Origin: Apus apus
Taxonomy: Eukaryota; Chordata; Aves; Apodiformes; Apodidae
Assembly: GCF_020740795.1 (NCBI RefSeq)
Contig: NC_067294.1
Coordinates: forward strand, 17,117,001 to 17,181,000
Reading direction: 5' to 3'
Length of the DNA: 64,000 bases
The notes below the pieces were generated by a model. That model saw only the letters and a list, made by a program, of their open reading frames with translations. It searched no databases and had not been told where the DNA came from. How positions within the stretch are numbered: the stretch's first letter is position 1; each line of letters begins with the position of its first letter. Made by a program: the position numbers and the translations under genes. This document shows positions 1-12,138 of the stretch, in pieces.

Positions 1-1267
1 AATATTAATTTCAAGACATTTGGGGTTTTAAACACTATGTAGTACTTGTGGAGCTGCCCTTGGAGACATCTGTAGGTGTACAACCCTGTAACAAAAAACC
101 TGGAGCTGGGCCAACCCTGCTGTAACACTGGCTTGTGGCTGTGTGCCCATGGCTACCTGGTACCCACACAGGGGGAAGAAGGGTTGTTGGGAGACTGCTG
201 TCCTGGCTGAGGTGCTTTACTGGGGAAATGCCTGAGCTAGTGTTTCCTGTGAGGTTTTTCTGGGCAATGTCTGGACAGTGGCTTAGAGCACACAGAAATG
301 AGTCCCTGTTCCCTGAAGCTGAGCATCCTGAGCACAAGGTGAACTAGTGTGTTTGCCCCAGGGACCCAGATTTGACAGGAATCCTGAACTCTCTGGCATA
401 TGACCTCCTTGGATTGGGTATCTGTGGTATGGAACTGCATTTCCACTTGCAGATCAAGTATGTGTTCAATTTCAGAGTCAAGGCTGAATAGGAAAACTTG
501 TTTCAGCTTCCACTGGGTGAACTGTTACATCTGTCCTGAATCGTTTTTCCACTCTCCTGTGTCTGGCAAGTCATTCACACCAGCTTCTATTTCCCTGCTT
601 TCCATTCTCAAGAACTGTGATGCAGGACGTGGAAAATTTGTCAGGATGAACTCCCTCCAGAGCTTGTTTACTGAACAACCAAGCAAAACTTTCCTGTAGT
701 CTTTGCAGTGCATGTCAGTTCTGCATCAGTTGCTTTGTCCTGCTTATAGTGCAGTAGGTCAGTTACAGCTGCTAAGATCATGTGGAGCTCCTTAGGAGAA
801 CTATACTGGGTGGACTCATAATCCATAGCTGAGGAGATGCTGCTGGTTCCCTGTCCCAAGTGACAGCCAGTGGTTATTTTTTTCCCAGGAGTCTTGCAGG
901 ACCCTTTCCTGGGGAGTGTGCCTGGCTGCATGTGTCATCCCTGTTTTTTTTCCTCATACTTGCAGTGAGCTCAGTCCAGACAAGTTGATAACTTCCAATT
1001 TTCACCTGGAATCAATATTCTCCTTAAGCTTGTGCAGACAAAACAGTTGGGGCTGAGGGCTTCTCCTGCCACTCCCTTTTAACTGCAGCTCAAGTTCCTG
1101 CAACAAAGCACTTTTCTACATAAACAAATCAAAGCCCCTTGCCCTCCTGCAGCACAAGTGTGGGGTTCTGCTAGAAGTTCTGTTGCACAGCTGGAAAGGT
1201 CAGCTGGGTGCACAAAGCCTTGTTCTCAGTAAGTCTGTTGATGAAGCAGTTTCTTCTTGTTGTGTAG
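1..1267 (+). other. PAIP2 intron, gene-free
   Basis: Intron preceding the first PAIP2 exon of the window. It ends in a pyrimidine-rich tract and the tgtgtag acceptor. Short open frames occur on both strands but none has splice signals, composition or similarity that I recognise. No repeat family was recognised. Confidence 0.8.
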
Positions 1268-2752
1268 ATTGAAGAGGAGTTGTGGGAAGAAGAATTTATT
1301 GAGCGCTGCTTCCAGGAGATGCTGGAAGAAGAGGAGGAGCACGAGTGGTTTATTCCAGCCCGTGATCTCCCACAAACAATGGATCAAATCCAGGACCAGT
1401 TCAACGACCTTGTTATCAGTGACAGCTCATCACTGGAGGATCTGGTGGTAAATTCAGTTTCTCATCCTACACTAAAACTTGACATCTCTCCTAGTCCAAG
1501 GCTGGTTTTGCTGTTGATTGAGAAGAGAAAATCCTCTGCACATAGGCCAGAGACTCTCAAATGGTGCCTGGCTTTGTGGGGGGAGGAATGTGGACTGGTT
1601 GGGTGAGGGATGTTTCCTCAAGTGGTGTGACCTATTCAGTAGTTCTCTTCATAACCACCTGGTGCCTTTTCTAGCCCATGGCATAAATCCCAGTGGCTTG
1701 GGGTATGTGTAGCAGATTCTGAGGGCAGTGAGGGAGGCACACTGAGCCTGTGAGGTGCCATTTGAGGACAGGACTGCAGGAATCTAATTCAGCATCTGTC
1801 AGCAGTTAAGGTGTTGGGTAGGTATATGAGCTGTGTCCCCAGGGCTGGTTTGGATCATGGGAACCATAGCAGGTCTCTTTGTAGAGGTCTTAAGGGTGAG
1901 GAAAGCAGTAAATTATTTCCCTGTTTGTTGCTGTGTGACTTCTGCCCAGAGCTTAGCTGAAAGGGAAGGGCAGTGTGTACAGATTTTCCCTAACAAGATG
2001 CAGAGTACAAAAAACATCATGTCACGTAGCTGCTGTGAAATTCAGATACAAACCTTCACTTTTCCAAGCTTAGGCAGCTGCAGGCAACACTTTTAGACTC
2101 AATTAGGAGCATGGAAGCCTAATCCTCCATTTCTTTCTGATGAAGAGCTCATTTTGGAGGCACTGGCTGCCCACCTGGAGCTGCAGGGCAGTGCAGAGCA
2201 GAGGCTGGCAGAGTGGACAGGGCAGTCACAGACATAGAAACTGAAAAAATCAACACACTGCCCATGGGCTCAAGTTCCTGGACCAAGTCTCCTTTTGCCT
2301 TTATAAGTAACATGTAAAAACCTCATGGCACGTTTGAACAGCTCAGCTTCAGAAAAAGTGATTTCAGCAAGAAGCAAAATTCCTGGTTTTGGTGCCTGCC
2401 CCAGGGTTTTCTTGTGTCTTATTCCCTAATCCCTTATCTGACTAAAACATCCAGGTGGTGCTAGGGAAGGATGGATGATTCTGGTACTAGCACAGGGGAG
2501 TGGTCTTTTCTGGTGATTTTAGGGGCTTTGGGTATATGCAGAATCCCTGATCTGTGCCTCACTGTGACTCCAAATCTGTAAACTGGAAGTTTACAGATCC
2601 TGGAAATCCCCCTGGAATTGCATACAGCTTGAAAATGTGAGATGAAAGTCATGATCCAGCTGCTCTTCTGTTTTTCCCTTCCTCAGGTCAAGAGTAATCT
2701 GAATCCAAACGCAAAGGAGTTTGTTCCTGGGGTGAAGTACTTAAATATTTGA
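1268..2752 (+). CDS. PAIP2: PAIP2, last two coding exons (3' part of gene)
   Basis: Poly(A)-binding-protein-interacting protein 2, a translational repressor that binds cytoplasmic PABPC1 and displaces it from poly(A) and eIF4G. Exons seen: 1268-1447 (60 codons, after a tgtgtag acceptor, before a gtaaat donor) and 2687-2752 (21 codons plus TGA, after a cctcag acceptor); both junctions are phase 0. The first exon encodes the acidic central PABP-binding region ([13 protein letters not shown], then a Glu run and [10 protein letters not shown]). The second carries the C-terminal PAM2 motif, [16 protein letters not shown], which docks on the MLLE domain of PABPC1. The sequence fits PAIP2 rather than the paralogue PAIP2B ([19 protein letters not shown]). 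The terminal residues are LNI, where I recall human GNI. The N-terminal exons lie left of the window; their NPFAEYMWMEN region is absent from bases 1-1267. Identification is firm; splice sites are inferred by eye. Confidence 0.95.
1448..2686 (+). other. PAIP2 last intron
   Basis: Intron between the last two PAIP2 coding exons, bounded by gtaaat and a polypyrimidine tract with cctcag. I see no other gene or recognisable repeat in it. Confidence 0.85.
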
Positions 2753-3830
2753 GTAGACTGGGCCCTCTCTTGGTGGATGTAGCACAATTTCCACACTGTG
2801 AAGCCAGTATTAGAAGATTTAATTGTAAAAGCTCTCTCTTCTTGTCACTGTGTTACACTTATGCATTGCCAAAGTTTTGTTAGTCTTGCATGCTCAATTA
2901 AAGTGCTGAGACTGTTACTAAGTAAATCTGTCAAAAGTTTAATGGAAACCTAATTGGATCCTGGCTCTGGAGAGGGGGACAGTGAGGTAAGAAAGCACCA
3001 GTCAAGTTGAGACAAAAGTACCACGTTAATAAAAACCTTCTGTAGACTCTGTCTTTTTAAACAGGACTCTGGAATTTGCTAAGGATGGTCTGTTTTTAAA
3101 CTAAAGATGTGTTAACTGGTGCTAGTTTGCACCTGATCATGCCTTAAGCGAAAGGATCTCTGATTGTTATGCAAATTAGCTAACTTCCCCTTGGAATACC
3201 AGTATTGTTACTGATGTTAATTTTCCCCCTTCCAAAACTTCATGCTCCTTTTGAGCAGCGTGAGCTTGAACAGAAACGTTACAGACCTGAGCAGAGTCGT
3301 AGATCTCAGCTACTGAACTAACATCCCAGCAGGAAGGACTTCCCTGTATACCTTTGCAGTGTGAGATCATGTTTAGAAAGGTGTCACTTCTTAATCAGGT
3401 CACAGGAGATGGGAGTTTTCATCACCATTTCTTCCAGGAACCCCGAGGGTACATAGTGCTGCCTATGTAACTTTTAGCATACAACTTTATCATAGCTGGA
3501 TTTAACTGAGGAAACCCTAGCGTTAGTGATTTGAGTGGTGCTTTTCCCTTGCTTTGTTTAATCATCACTACACAATAGTCTACAGCACAACGACTTTTGT
3601 TTTTTTGGTTTTGTTTTGGGTTGTGTTTTTTTTTCCTTTGTTTTGGTTTATTATTATTTTTTGTTTCTTTTAATAAAAGCTAGAACAGTTTTGGCTTCTT
3701 AAACTTCATATTCGGGTAGGTTAAGCTGCCATACGTGTTCAGTGTGAATAGTGTTTAAGTTGAAAATATTGTAAAAAAATTATATTTTTTCAAAAATATT
3801 TAAAAAAATAAATAAGAGTAGAACTGATGG
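2753..3830 (+). other. PAIP2 3'UTR with several candidate poly(A) signals
   Basis: AT-rich sequence after the PAIP2 stop. Candidate cleavage signals on the plus strand are ATTAAA at 2897-2902, AATAAA at 3028-3033, AATAAA at 3672-3677 and clustered AATAAA near 3807-3814. A T-rich tract (about 3597-3672) just precedes the third. Alternative 3' ends are likely; which are used cannot be told from sequence. Confidence 0.6.
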
Positions 3831-5617
3831 TGGTGCCTGGCTCCTGATTCTGCACCTCACGTGGCAGCTCCTCTGGCAGGGAGGGATGGCACGATGGATG
3901 CAGTGCCTCTTTGTAACACGATAGGCCAATGTGTTCCTCTGGGCTTGGGGCTGGGACTGCTCTTTCCTTTCTCTTTCTTGATGTGTTTGCCTGGATATAT
4001 TTTCCTTGGTTCTCCCAGCTGCTGATCCCTGTCCAGCTCCCCTGCTGCTGGCAGCACTGGGCAGGCCCACTATAGAAAGCCACGGCTGCCTGGCATGTGC
4101 TGCCAGAGCCCTTGGCACAGGGTGCCAGGAGCTGCAGGGGGGTCTGGGCCACCCCTCAGCTACCAGGTCTGATCCATTCTTGCTCCATAACTTTGCCCAC
4201 CCTCACTGTTCATACCTTCTGGTTTTTTAAGCTCTGATGAAAGCAGATGGAAACACTTCACAAGTCCTGCAGAACTGTGAGGGAGCCAGGAGGAGCCTTC
4301 CACAGGTGGTAGCCACAGCTTGACCACATTCCTGAGCAGGGCTTGCTCCAGATGGAGGAACCCCTCAGGAATTCAGTCAGACCAACTCATTTTGCTTTTC
4401 CTCTCCAAAATGCTAATTGCAATTATCCCGGGCTCCTTCCAGAGCATTCCCTTCTCCCTTCCTCACCTGAGATCCTGGAAGGAGCAAAACTACTCTGGTG
4501 TTTCCACTGACTTGGAAATAGTTTAGCATGGAGAGACAAAAGGTCAGGAAATAACATCCTACTGTACCCCAGTTTATTTTTAGCAGGAGTTCCACCAGAG
4601 AACCCAGCAGCAGTTGCTGAGCTTCCTCACAGGTTTCAGGCCTGGGTGCAATTAGCTCAGGGCAATCTGTAACTGAGTTGCTGCAGCTGGGAACCAGCTC
4701 CTTATGAAACCACCAGCTTCACCACACTTTGGTGCCTTTGCTTTGGGTTTGTTGTTTTTTTTTCCTGCTGAATCCCAGCCAGCTCCATAACCTGTGGAGA
4801 TTTCTTGAGGAGCTGAACTGGTCTCTGCTGGGCAAGAGCTGCTGGTCTCCCTGGCAGCCCCTGGGGTTTGTCACTGCAGCAGAGGTGACAGCACGCTGGT
4901 GTTCTGGCTGTTGCTGGGTGGCACTTGCACCATGGAGAGGTTTCTCTTTTCTCCTGCTCCAGCCCCAAAGAGCAGGCTGGAAGTGGGCAGGGAGCTGGGA
5001 GGGGACTCAGCTGGCCAAACGGGTATTGCAGAGCAACAGACTGGGAGGAGAGGAGATAGGGCTCTTCACTGCCCAGAGCCACTGCTGTGCTGGTGGGAGG
5101 TGGTGAGTGCATTTGCATCATTTTGGAGCTCTGGGTGGTTATTTTTTTTTTTCCCTTCTTCACTTACGAAACTGTGTCTTGAGCCATGGGTTTTCTGACT
5201 TGTACTCTCCTGCTCTGGCCAGGGAGTGAGCGTGTGGCCATGTCACCACAGACAGGCTGGGACAGGGACATCCAGTGCTGGCTTCAGCTTTGCATTTTGG
5301 TCCTAAACCCAAGCCCAGAAATGGAAACCAACCTGGAAACCAACCGGCTGCTCCAGGCAGTGCTGCTGGGCTGGAGCTACTGTCCAGTGTTCCCCAAAGC
5401 TGGATGGGTTTGCCAAGGGCTTGTGCTGAGCCACCCCCCTGCCCCCAGGCTGGGACAGAAACCCACACAGGAGCTAGTGCTGGGCAACATTTAGTGTGTC
5501 TGTGCTGGGCAGCCCAGGAGGGAGCATGGAATCTGCTGGAGCCTCTGAAATGCAGAAGGGATGAGGGAGCAGTGCAGGACACAGGAAAGACACTGGTAGA
5601 GCATGTGAGCTTGAATT
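3831..5617. other. Intergenic spacer between PAIP2 and SLC23A1 (tail to tail)
   Basis: The plus-strand PAIP2 and minus-strand SLC23A1 converge here. The sequence is moderately GC-rich with many short overlapping open frames on both strands. None shows splice-bounded or recognisable protein, and no RNA gene or transposon was recognised. Confidence 0.7.
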
Positions 5618-6042
5618 TTTAATATTGTTTTTTAAGGAATGATCTCAAAAGGGGCATCCCAACACCAGGCTGGGTCCTGAGCCCTGCCCAGTGCTCGCTG
5701 CCGGGCTGCCCTGCTGGAGCCAAGGGCACAGTGTGGGAGCTCCTGGCCCCGGGTGGGAGCTGGGGGCTCTGGTGGTTCCTGATGAGCTTTTCAGCAAGTG
5801 CTGAGGGGGTCTCGACCAGCTGCAGCTTGAGGTGGAGCAACGACACGGGGGGTTCCCCGGGCCGGTACCCCAGGAGCTGGGGATATCCCCAAAAGGCACC
5901 GTTGAGTTACCCTAGCCCTGCGTTCGAGATGAACACCAGAACCCTTTGCCTTTGGACTTGGTGGATGCTAAAGAGCTCGGGACAGCACCCGTGGGAGCCT
6001 GGCTGGGCTTCCCCGGCGCCGGGGCACGAGTGCTCCCCGGGC
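5618..6042 (-). other. Probable SLC23A1 3'UTR
   Basis: About 420 bp follow the SLC23A1 stop on the minus strand. The first candidate poly(A) signal is the variant ATTAAA (plus-strand tttaat at 5618-5623). The extent is an inference. Confidence 0.45.
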
Positions 6043-9000
6043 TCAGACCTTGGTGCACACGGAGAGCCCGTCCGCGCCGCCCGGCGCCTCCGCGGCCCCC
6101 GCCTCGCCGCCCTTCCCCCGGGCCCTGAACCCGGTGAACACGGGGCAGATGGGCAGGTGCTTCAGCCACCGGCTCCTCCTCACCACCTTCATCCCGAAGG
6201 GGAAGTCGTAGCTCCTCAGGCTGTCTCTGCCCGTGCTGTCCGCATGCGCTCCCGCCTTCCACTGCACCAGCCCTCGCTCCTCCTGCGTCCCTGCAGCGGC
6301 AGCGCCGCGTCGGCCCCGAGCCCTGCCATCCCCTCTTGCAGCTCTAACCCAAAATTAATCTGCTCCCAACCTCCCCCTCCCCACCCCCCAACTCCTCGCT
6401 CCATAGGCTTTAATTACCTGGGATGGTGTTGTCCAGGATGAAGGCGATGGTTCCCCCGACGAACATCTCAGTCGTTAGCAGCACTGTCAGGATCTGGTCC
6501 AGCTCGGGGACACCTGCGAGAGCGCGGGACTGAGCCGGGGCACGCTGCGACAAGCCGGATTTTGCCTCATTAATCAGTGCTTACCTGTTCTGCCCTCCCC
6601 TCCCCTCTCTAACCACCCGAAAGAAAAAAAGACCAAAACGGGTGGGCTGGTACCTGTGCGAATGGCCTTGGGGTGGGAATCCAGGTAGTTGGGCAGCGTC
6701 AGCCCAAAAAACATGGCGAAGCCCAGCACGAAGAGGTTGCGGGAGGAGTTCATGTCGACGAACTGCAGGTTGGAGAGGCCGACGGCCGTGATCATGCCTG
6801 CCAGCAGAGACGGCGGCTGCTTGACCCCGACCCCCCAAAACCCACCCTTGCATCCCTCGGGCTCTCTCCAGCCCCTGGAGTCCCCTGGGAAACAGCCTGG
6901 GGCAGATGGGGTTCGGCGCGCTGAGGTTACCGAACAAGGTGCAGAACATCCCGCCCAGGATGGGGTCGGGCAGGGAGGCGAAGAGCGCCGTGAACTTGCC
7001 GATAGTCCCCAGCACCAGCATGATGCCAGCCCCGTACTGGATCACCCTCCTGCTCCCCACCTGCATGGAGAGACCAGCAGCAGGTGACAGCACCTGTCCT
7101 CCAGCACCGCGTCGGGATCCCTCCCCCAGCCCCAGTACCTTTGTGATGCCCAGGACGCCGATGTTGGGGCTGGAGGAGGTGGAGCCGTTGCCGGTCCCCA
7201 GCAGCCCCGCGATGATGCAGGAGATGCCTTCAGTGAAAATGCCCCTGAGGAACAACACAAACGAGCTGGTCCTTGCTGCTTCCCTCCTTTGGTGGTGCCA
7301 CGGCCTGGGCAGGGCACCAGCAGCTGGCTGTACCTGTTAATGGCGTGCACGGGGGGCGGTGGGGCTCCTGCCAGCCGGGCACAGGAGTAGTAGTCCCCGA
7401 TGGACTCGATGATGCCCGCCAGGGTGGCACTGAACATGCCCAGCACGGCTGCTGAGGTCACCTTGGGCAGACCCCACTGGCCTGCTTGGTGGGCAGAGCA
7501 GCTTGTCAGGGTGGGGGGGCAGCTGGGGAGCTGGCCCCCCTGCTGATCACCAGGGCTGCTTTGGGGCCCTCCCAGGTGCTCCCAGCCCTGGTGATGCTGT
7601 GCCAGGTTCCCAAGGGGTGAAAGGGTGTTTTGGGGGTCCCGTGTGCCACAGGGCTGCCTGGCACTCACAGGGGTAGGGGACCCGAAACCAGGGTGCCACG
7701 GACAGGATCTCCCCCCGGGCATCTGTCCTGGCCTTGTAGCCATAGGCCTCGGGCTGGCTGGGGAAGACGCCGGTGCGCGTCAGCACGTAGCAGAGCAACC
7801 ACACCACCATGATGGCCATGATGATCTGCGGGGGCAGAGACCGAGCAAGCGCCCCGTGTCACTTACAAACCCAGGTGTGGTAAAAGAGGTGAAGGGGGCG
7901 AGGGGGGAGGATTTTTTGGGACCTCCCCCCAAGGACCCAGCAGCTCCCGGCCGGTCCCTACCGGGAACAACTTGAAGATCTGGACGCGCAGCAGGACGAA
8001 GCCGCGGCCTCGCCGGTAGCCGGGCAGGCGCAGGGTGACGTGCTGCAGGTACTGGGCAAACAGGACGATCAGGAAGATGGTCCTGGGTGGGAGGGGAGAG
8101 GGAGAGACCAAGTCCCTCGTGCCCCCAGCGTGCTGCTGGGGTAGGCAGCCCTACCCCCCGGTCCCCCCGTCCCCGTGCCCTACAGCGCGGCGATGCCCCA
8201 GTGGGAGCCGGCCCGCTCGCCGGCTGCCTGGAAGACAGAGAGGCCGATGAGGGAGACCGTGGGGGTGACGGTCAGAGGCCCGATGTAGCTGAGCAGTGCC
8301 CCGGGGAGCCCCAGCAGCCCGATGGCCACCTCCACCAGGCTGGACACCACGATGGCCCCCTGGATCTGCAGGGCAGGGAGAAGGAAGGCGGTCAGCACCC
8401 TGCGGGCGATTTCGGGGTCCCCCGGGGGCGGCGGAGGGACGTACCTCCTGCATGCGGGGCTGCCAGACGTGGGAGGTGTTGAGGGGCAGCGTCCAGTTGC
8501 CGTAGATCTGCTCTGGGGATGGAGGGGGGTGAGGTGGGGCCCGGAGGTGGGGAGTGGCTGGACACCCCCCCCCTTCCTGCACCCCCTCTGCCCTCACCTT
8601 CAGGCGGGCATCGCCACTTCTCCAGGGCCAGGATGGACTTGGCGGGGACCAGGAAGGCCAGGGCGCTCGCCTGGAAGAGGGGCAGCCTGGGGAGGGGACA
8701 AGAGGGGACACCTGTGCCCAGGGCCTGGGGATGGGCCAGGGGGTCTCCCTCTGCCAGGGCTGAGGCTCTACCTGATCCCCACGGTGGTCTGGATGAGGGT
8801 GGTGACGCCGACACAGGTGAAGATGGTGCCGATGAGGTAGCTGACGGTGAGCTGGTCCTTGCCCACGCACAGGGTCTCGGCCAGCAGGAAGGGGACGGCG
8901 ATGGTGCCGCTGAAGCAGGTCAGGTAGTGCTGGGGGGCAAGGGGCTGCTCAGCGGGCCCAGGGACCAGGGGGGGCTCCACGCTGTGGGGAGTGGGGACTC

Positions 9001-9970
9001 GGGCCCTGCCCAGGTGGGGTGTACCCCCCTTCCAGGCCGTACCTGGAAGCCGAGCAGGATGCAGAGGTACCAGGGGGGCACGTCCTCAATCCTGTAGAGC
9101 ATGTTCACCTCTGGCCGGGGGGGCCCGGCAGCCACCCCGGAGTCCTGGCGTGCAGGGGGGCACAGCTCAGCCCTGGATTAGCCCAGGGGCTGGGAACACT
9201 CTGCACTGTCTCCACGGGTGGCACAGATGGCCTCATGGGAGCCCTTGCACCCTTGGGGGTGGGAAGGGGTCCCGGCAGGCTGGTCTCCACCCAACGGTGC
9301 ATTACAGAAGAGTTTGGGGTGTCCCAGTACTCACCCTGCCTGCTGCAGGCAGCTCCTTCCCAGGGGGATGCTGGGGGCTGGTGGGGGCCAGGGCTGAGTT
9401 CCCATTCTGGCAGCAAGGGTGAGGTGGGAGCCAGGTCAGTGTTGTCTCGGGTGTCCCATGGGAATGGGGCTGGGCTCTGCCCCAGTGACACAAGGGCCAC
9501 GGAGCCCCAGCTCAGCACGTGCAGCCACTCAGCCCCACCCAGCACCGGCTCTGCCACCCACGAGGGGTCTGGGCTCTAAAACCTGCGGCCCCCACACGAT
9601 GGTTTGTCCCCAGGGGAGGATTGTCGGGGGGGGGGAGGGAAGGAGGAAGAGGGGTATCTGCCCTGGAGTGCCTGGATCACCCCACAGGTGCCAGGAAGGA
9701 TGGCACAGCCAGTCCCAGCTGCAGCATCCCAGCATGTCCCCTCGGTCCCGGGCTTCACCACAGCCCTCGTGCTCATCCCATCCTTTGCCAGCCCTGTCTG
9801 GGCCATCACAGCCTGAGCTGCCCATCATTTGGGAACAGTATTCCCAGCCACCCCTTTCCCTCCCCGCTGCCCCAGGCTGTGGCAGAGGAGGGAGCAGGGA
9901 ATGAGGTGGGGAGGGGGACGGGGGCTGCGTTCACCTGGGGCTGAGCCAGGTCTCCCGAGCGGGTCCCCAT
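6043..9970 (-). CDS. SLC23A1: SLC23A1, sodium-dependent vitamin C transporter 1 (14 exons, 594 aa)
   Basis: Plasma-membrane Na+/L-ascorbate cotransporter of the nucleobase-ascorbate (NAT/NCS2) family, used for epithelial vitamin C uptake. Coding exons, 5' to 3': 9935-9970, 9043-9144, 8772-8929, 8598-8686, 8445-8512, 8184-8365, 7962-8082, 7669-7825, 7334-7481, 7139-7244, 6931-7060, 6654-6797, 6418-6513, 6043-6290. All have GT-AG ends and continuous phase, 1,785 nt in total. The start ([12 protein letters not shown]) has a strong context, A at -3 and G at +4. Visible marks: [20 protein letters not shown] at the first membrane segment; N-glycosylation sites NWT and NTS in the extracellular loop; the family signature [10 protein letters not shown] (about residues 380-389); and a C-terminal SVCTKV tail identical to what I recall for mammals. 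The length is close to human (598 aa). Just before SVCTKV the tail is Gly/Ala-rich, unlike the Ser/Asp/Glu-rich mammalian one. Only exon 1 is less certain, because it has little homology. Confidence 0.97.
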
Positions 9971-10413
9971 CCTGCAGCAAAAGCGTCCCTGGCAGCGATG
10001 TCACTGCTCGGGGGTTTTATGGCCGTGGGAAGGACTTTAGTCACCACCCGGGCAGGGAGGTGGCCATTGGCTGCGGGTTGTGAAACAGGGGAGTGCTGCC
10101 TTGGGGACGGATCAGCCATTAACTCCTTTAATTAGGGCTGGCACGGCCGGCGGGGCCGGGGCGCTCCCGCCGCCAGCACCAGGTTGGTAAAACATTAGAA
10201 CCGGAGGGTTACAGAGTAATTCCCGGTTTGCAGGGGGTCCGGTGGAGCTGGACAGCAGCAGCTGCCGCCAGCACCGGCCCCGGCTGGGTGTGGAGGGACA
10301 GCAGCGACGGGTGGCAGCGGGAAGGTGCCCAGCTCCCGGCACGTGTTGGCTCCCGCTGGGGACGAAGTCGGCTCCGAAGGTCGCTGGGGCATTAAGCATT
10401 AACTGCGCCGGGG
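9971..10413 (-). other. SLC23A1 upstream region and MZB1 3'UTR
   Basis: A short spacer between two genes on the same strand. A candidate MZB1 poly(A) signal ATTAAA (minus strand) is plus-strand tttaat at 10127-10132, about 285 bp after the MZB1 stop. That leaves only about 150 bp for the SLC23A1 5'UTR and core promoter. No TATA box or recognised factor site was found. Confidence 0.45.
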
Positions 10414-11434
10414 CTACAGCTCGTTCTGCGTGGCCTTGTGGGGGGCTGGCCCCCCAGCCTTGCCGTCGGGGCAGGGCCCCTTCTCGCCGTGGCACAGCAG
10501 CTCCCGCAGCGCCGCCGGGCCCCGCCGGTGCGCCCGGTAGATCTGTGCCTCTCCCTGCTCGCCCACGGAGCTGTGGCACATCTTGGAGAGCCTGCCAGGA
10601 GCCGGAGAGGGTGGTGCTGCCTCCCTCTGCCACGGCAGCAAGGACACAGTGTGTGTGTGTCCCCCACCGCTGCCAACCTCCCCCCGACATACCTGCCCGG
10701 CCACGGTCCCCCTGTCACCATCACTGTCATGGACTCCTGTGCCAGCAGCCCTGGCCCCACCAGCCGCTTCTCCCCGTCCAGCTCCTGCAACCCGTAGCTG
10801 CGGGGAGAGGCAGGGGTTGGGGACATCCCTGGGGACACCTCTCTGTCCCCCGGGGGGTGCCCCGCTCACCTCTCCCAGCCCTGCGAGCAGCTCCTCTCCA
10901 GCACCTCCGTGTAGTCGGACTCACTCAGCGCCTTCCTGCCCACCTTCCCCTCTGCCCTGCGCAGCTGCTCCTCGATCTGGGGTGGAAAAGGGCAGAAACC
11001 TGCCGGTGAAGGGTGGCAGCTCCCCTGTGCCCCTGCTCCTGAGCAGGGACGGGTTCCACATCCCCTTCCTCGTGGACCCGCCAGATGAAGCACTTTTGCA
11101 CCAGGTTTGTGGGTCCAAGGGGCTCGCTGGCCCCCAAGGGCTTGTTTAGGGTGCTCTGGGGGAGCCGGCAGCATCTCCCCAAGCCAAAGCATCCCCGGGA
11201 GGGCTCCCCACCCCGGTTTTGGGGTGCCATCTCCCCGTTCCCCACCTGGAAGGCGATGGCTTGGCAGGCATCACAGCGCAGGGCTTCGGGCATGTGGGGC
11301 GAGAGCTGCTCCTCGGGGCTGAGCCGGGGCGCGGGGATGGAGCGGGACGGGGCGGGGGGACCCCCGCACATCTCCTCGGCCCCCGTCCCTGCCAGCAGGC
11401 CCAGGACCAGCCACAGCACCAGCACCGGCCGCAT
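10414..11434 (-). CDS. MZB1: MZB1 (pERp1), ER chaperone of B cells and plasma cells (4 exons, 192 aa)
   Basis: ER-resident, saposin-like Cys protein. In mammals it helps GRP94 and immunoglobulin heavy-chain folding and secretion in marginal-zone B cells and plasma cells. Exons: 11246-11434, 10870-10976, 10693-10797, 10414-10591; phases 0, 2, 2 join without stops. A signal peptide is evident (MRPVLVLWLVLGLLAGTGA). The redox-type CDAC motif lies at residues 54-57 (LRCDACQAIAFQ). Conserved stretches include SESDYTEVLERSCS, ESMTVMVTGGPWPG, QIYRAHRRG and ALRELLC, matching human MZB1. The C terminus is QNEL, in the place of the REEL that I recall for human, so retrieval by KDEL receptors may be weaker or different. 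It lies head to tail with SLC23A1 and PROB1, as in mammals. The start has G at -3. Confidence 0.95.
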
Positions 11435-12138
11435 CCCGCCCCAAAAGTGCTGGGGCGGTGGCGAGGGGGTTGTCTACAAACCCCCGGGGCGGGCGATGGT
11501 GCGTGGTCCATGCACCTGCATCCGGCTGACGCGGCCTCATCCATCCCCGGGGCGTCGGGGCGGGGCGTGGGGGGTGTCTGTGGGGGGTGGCCCTGACTGA
11601 CTGTCCCCTCCCCAGGAGGCTTTTGGTGTCATTCAGTCCTGAGCGCTCCTCATCCACCCAAACCCTCCCCGGGGTGCGTGGACCCTCCTGAGCTAGGGCT
11701 GGGGGGGGGTTCAGGGCTCAGGGGCTGGGGTTCAGGGCTGGAGTTTGGGGTTCAGGGCTGGGTTTGGGGACACAGGGCTGGGATTTAGGGCTCAGGGCTG
11801 GGATTTGGGGTTCAAGGCTGGGGTTTGAGGCTCAGGGCTGGGATTTGGGGCTTAGGGTTGGGATCTGGGGTTTAGGGCTGGGGTTTGTGGCTCGGGGCTG
11901 GGGTTTGGGACACAGGGTTGGGGTTCAGGGATCACTGCTGATTGCAGGGTCCCCTCCTGCCCCTGGGGACCAGGGATTCATCCAGCGGGTGCTGCAGGAC
12001 AGACAGACAGACTGCAGGGTCCAAGAGCCTCAGCCGCCCTGGTGGGGCTGCAGGAGCCCCTCGCACTCACCTGGACAGACCACACGACCACGTGGAGGGG
12101 GGGGGGGAAGATGCAGGATTTAATGCTGCCTCAGCATT
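11435..12138. other. MZB1 upstream region / spacer to PROB1
   Basis: GC-rich spacer containing the MZB1 promoter side (11435 to about 11600), a G-rich minisatellite (listed separately) and a poly-G run near 12097-12109. No coding sequence was recognised. Confidence 0.6.
11694..11932 (+). repeat. G-rich minisatellite, about 20-bp telomere-like unit
   Basis: About 12 imperfect tandem units alternating GGGCT, GGGGTTT and GGGTTCA blocks (typical: ggggttcagggctggggttt). Nearly every unit has three or more G-runs on the plus strand, and several contain TTTAGGG/TTAGGG-like steps. The other strand would be C-rich. It lies between MZB1 and PROB1. Confidence 0.85.
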
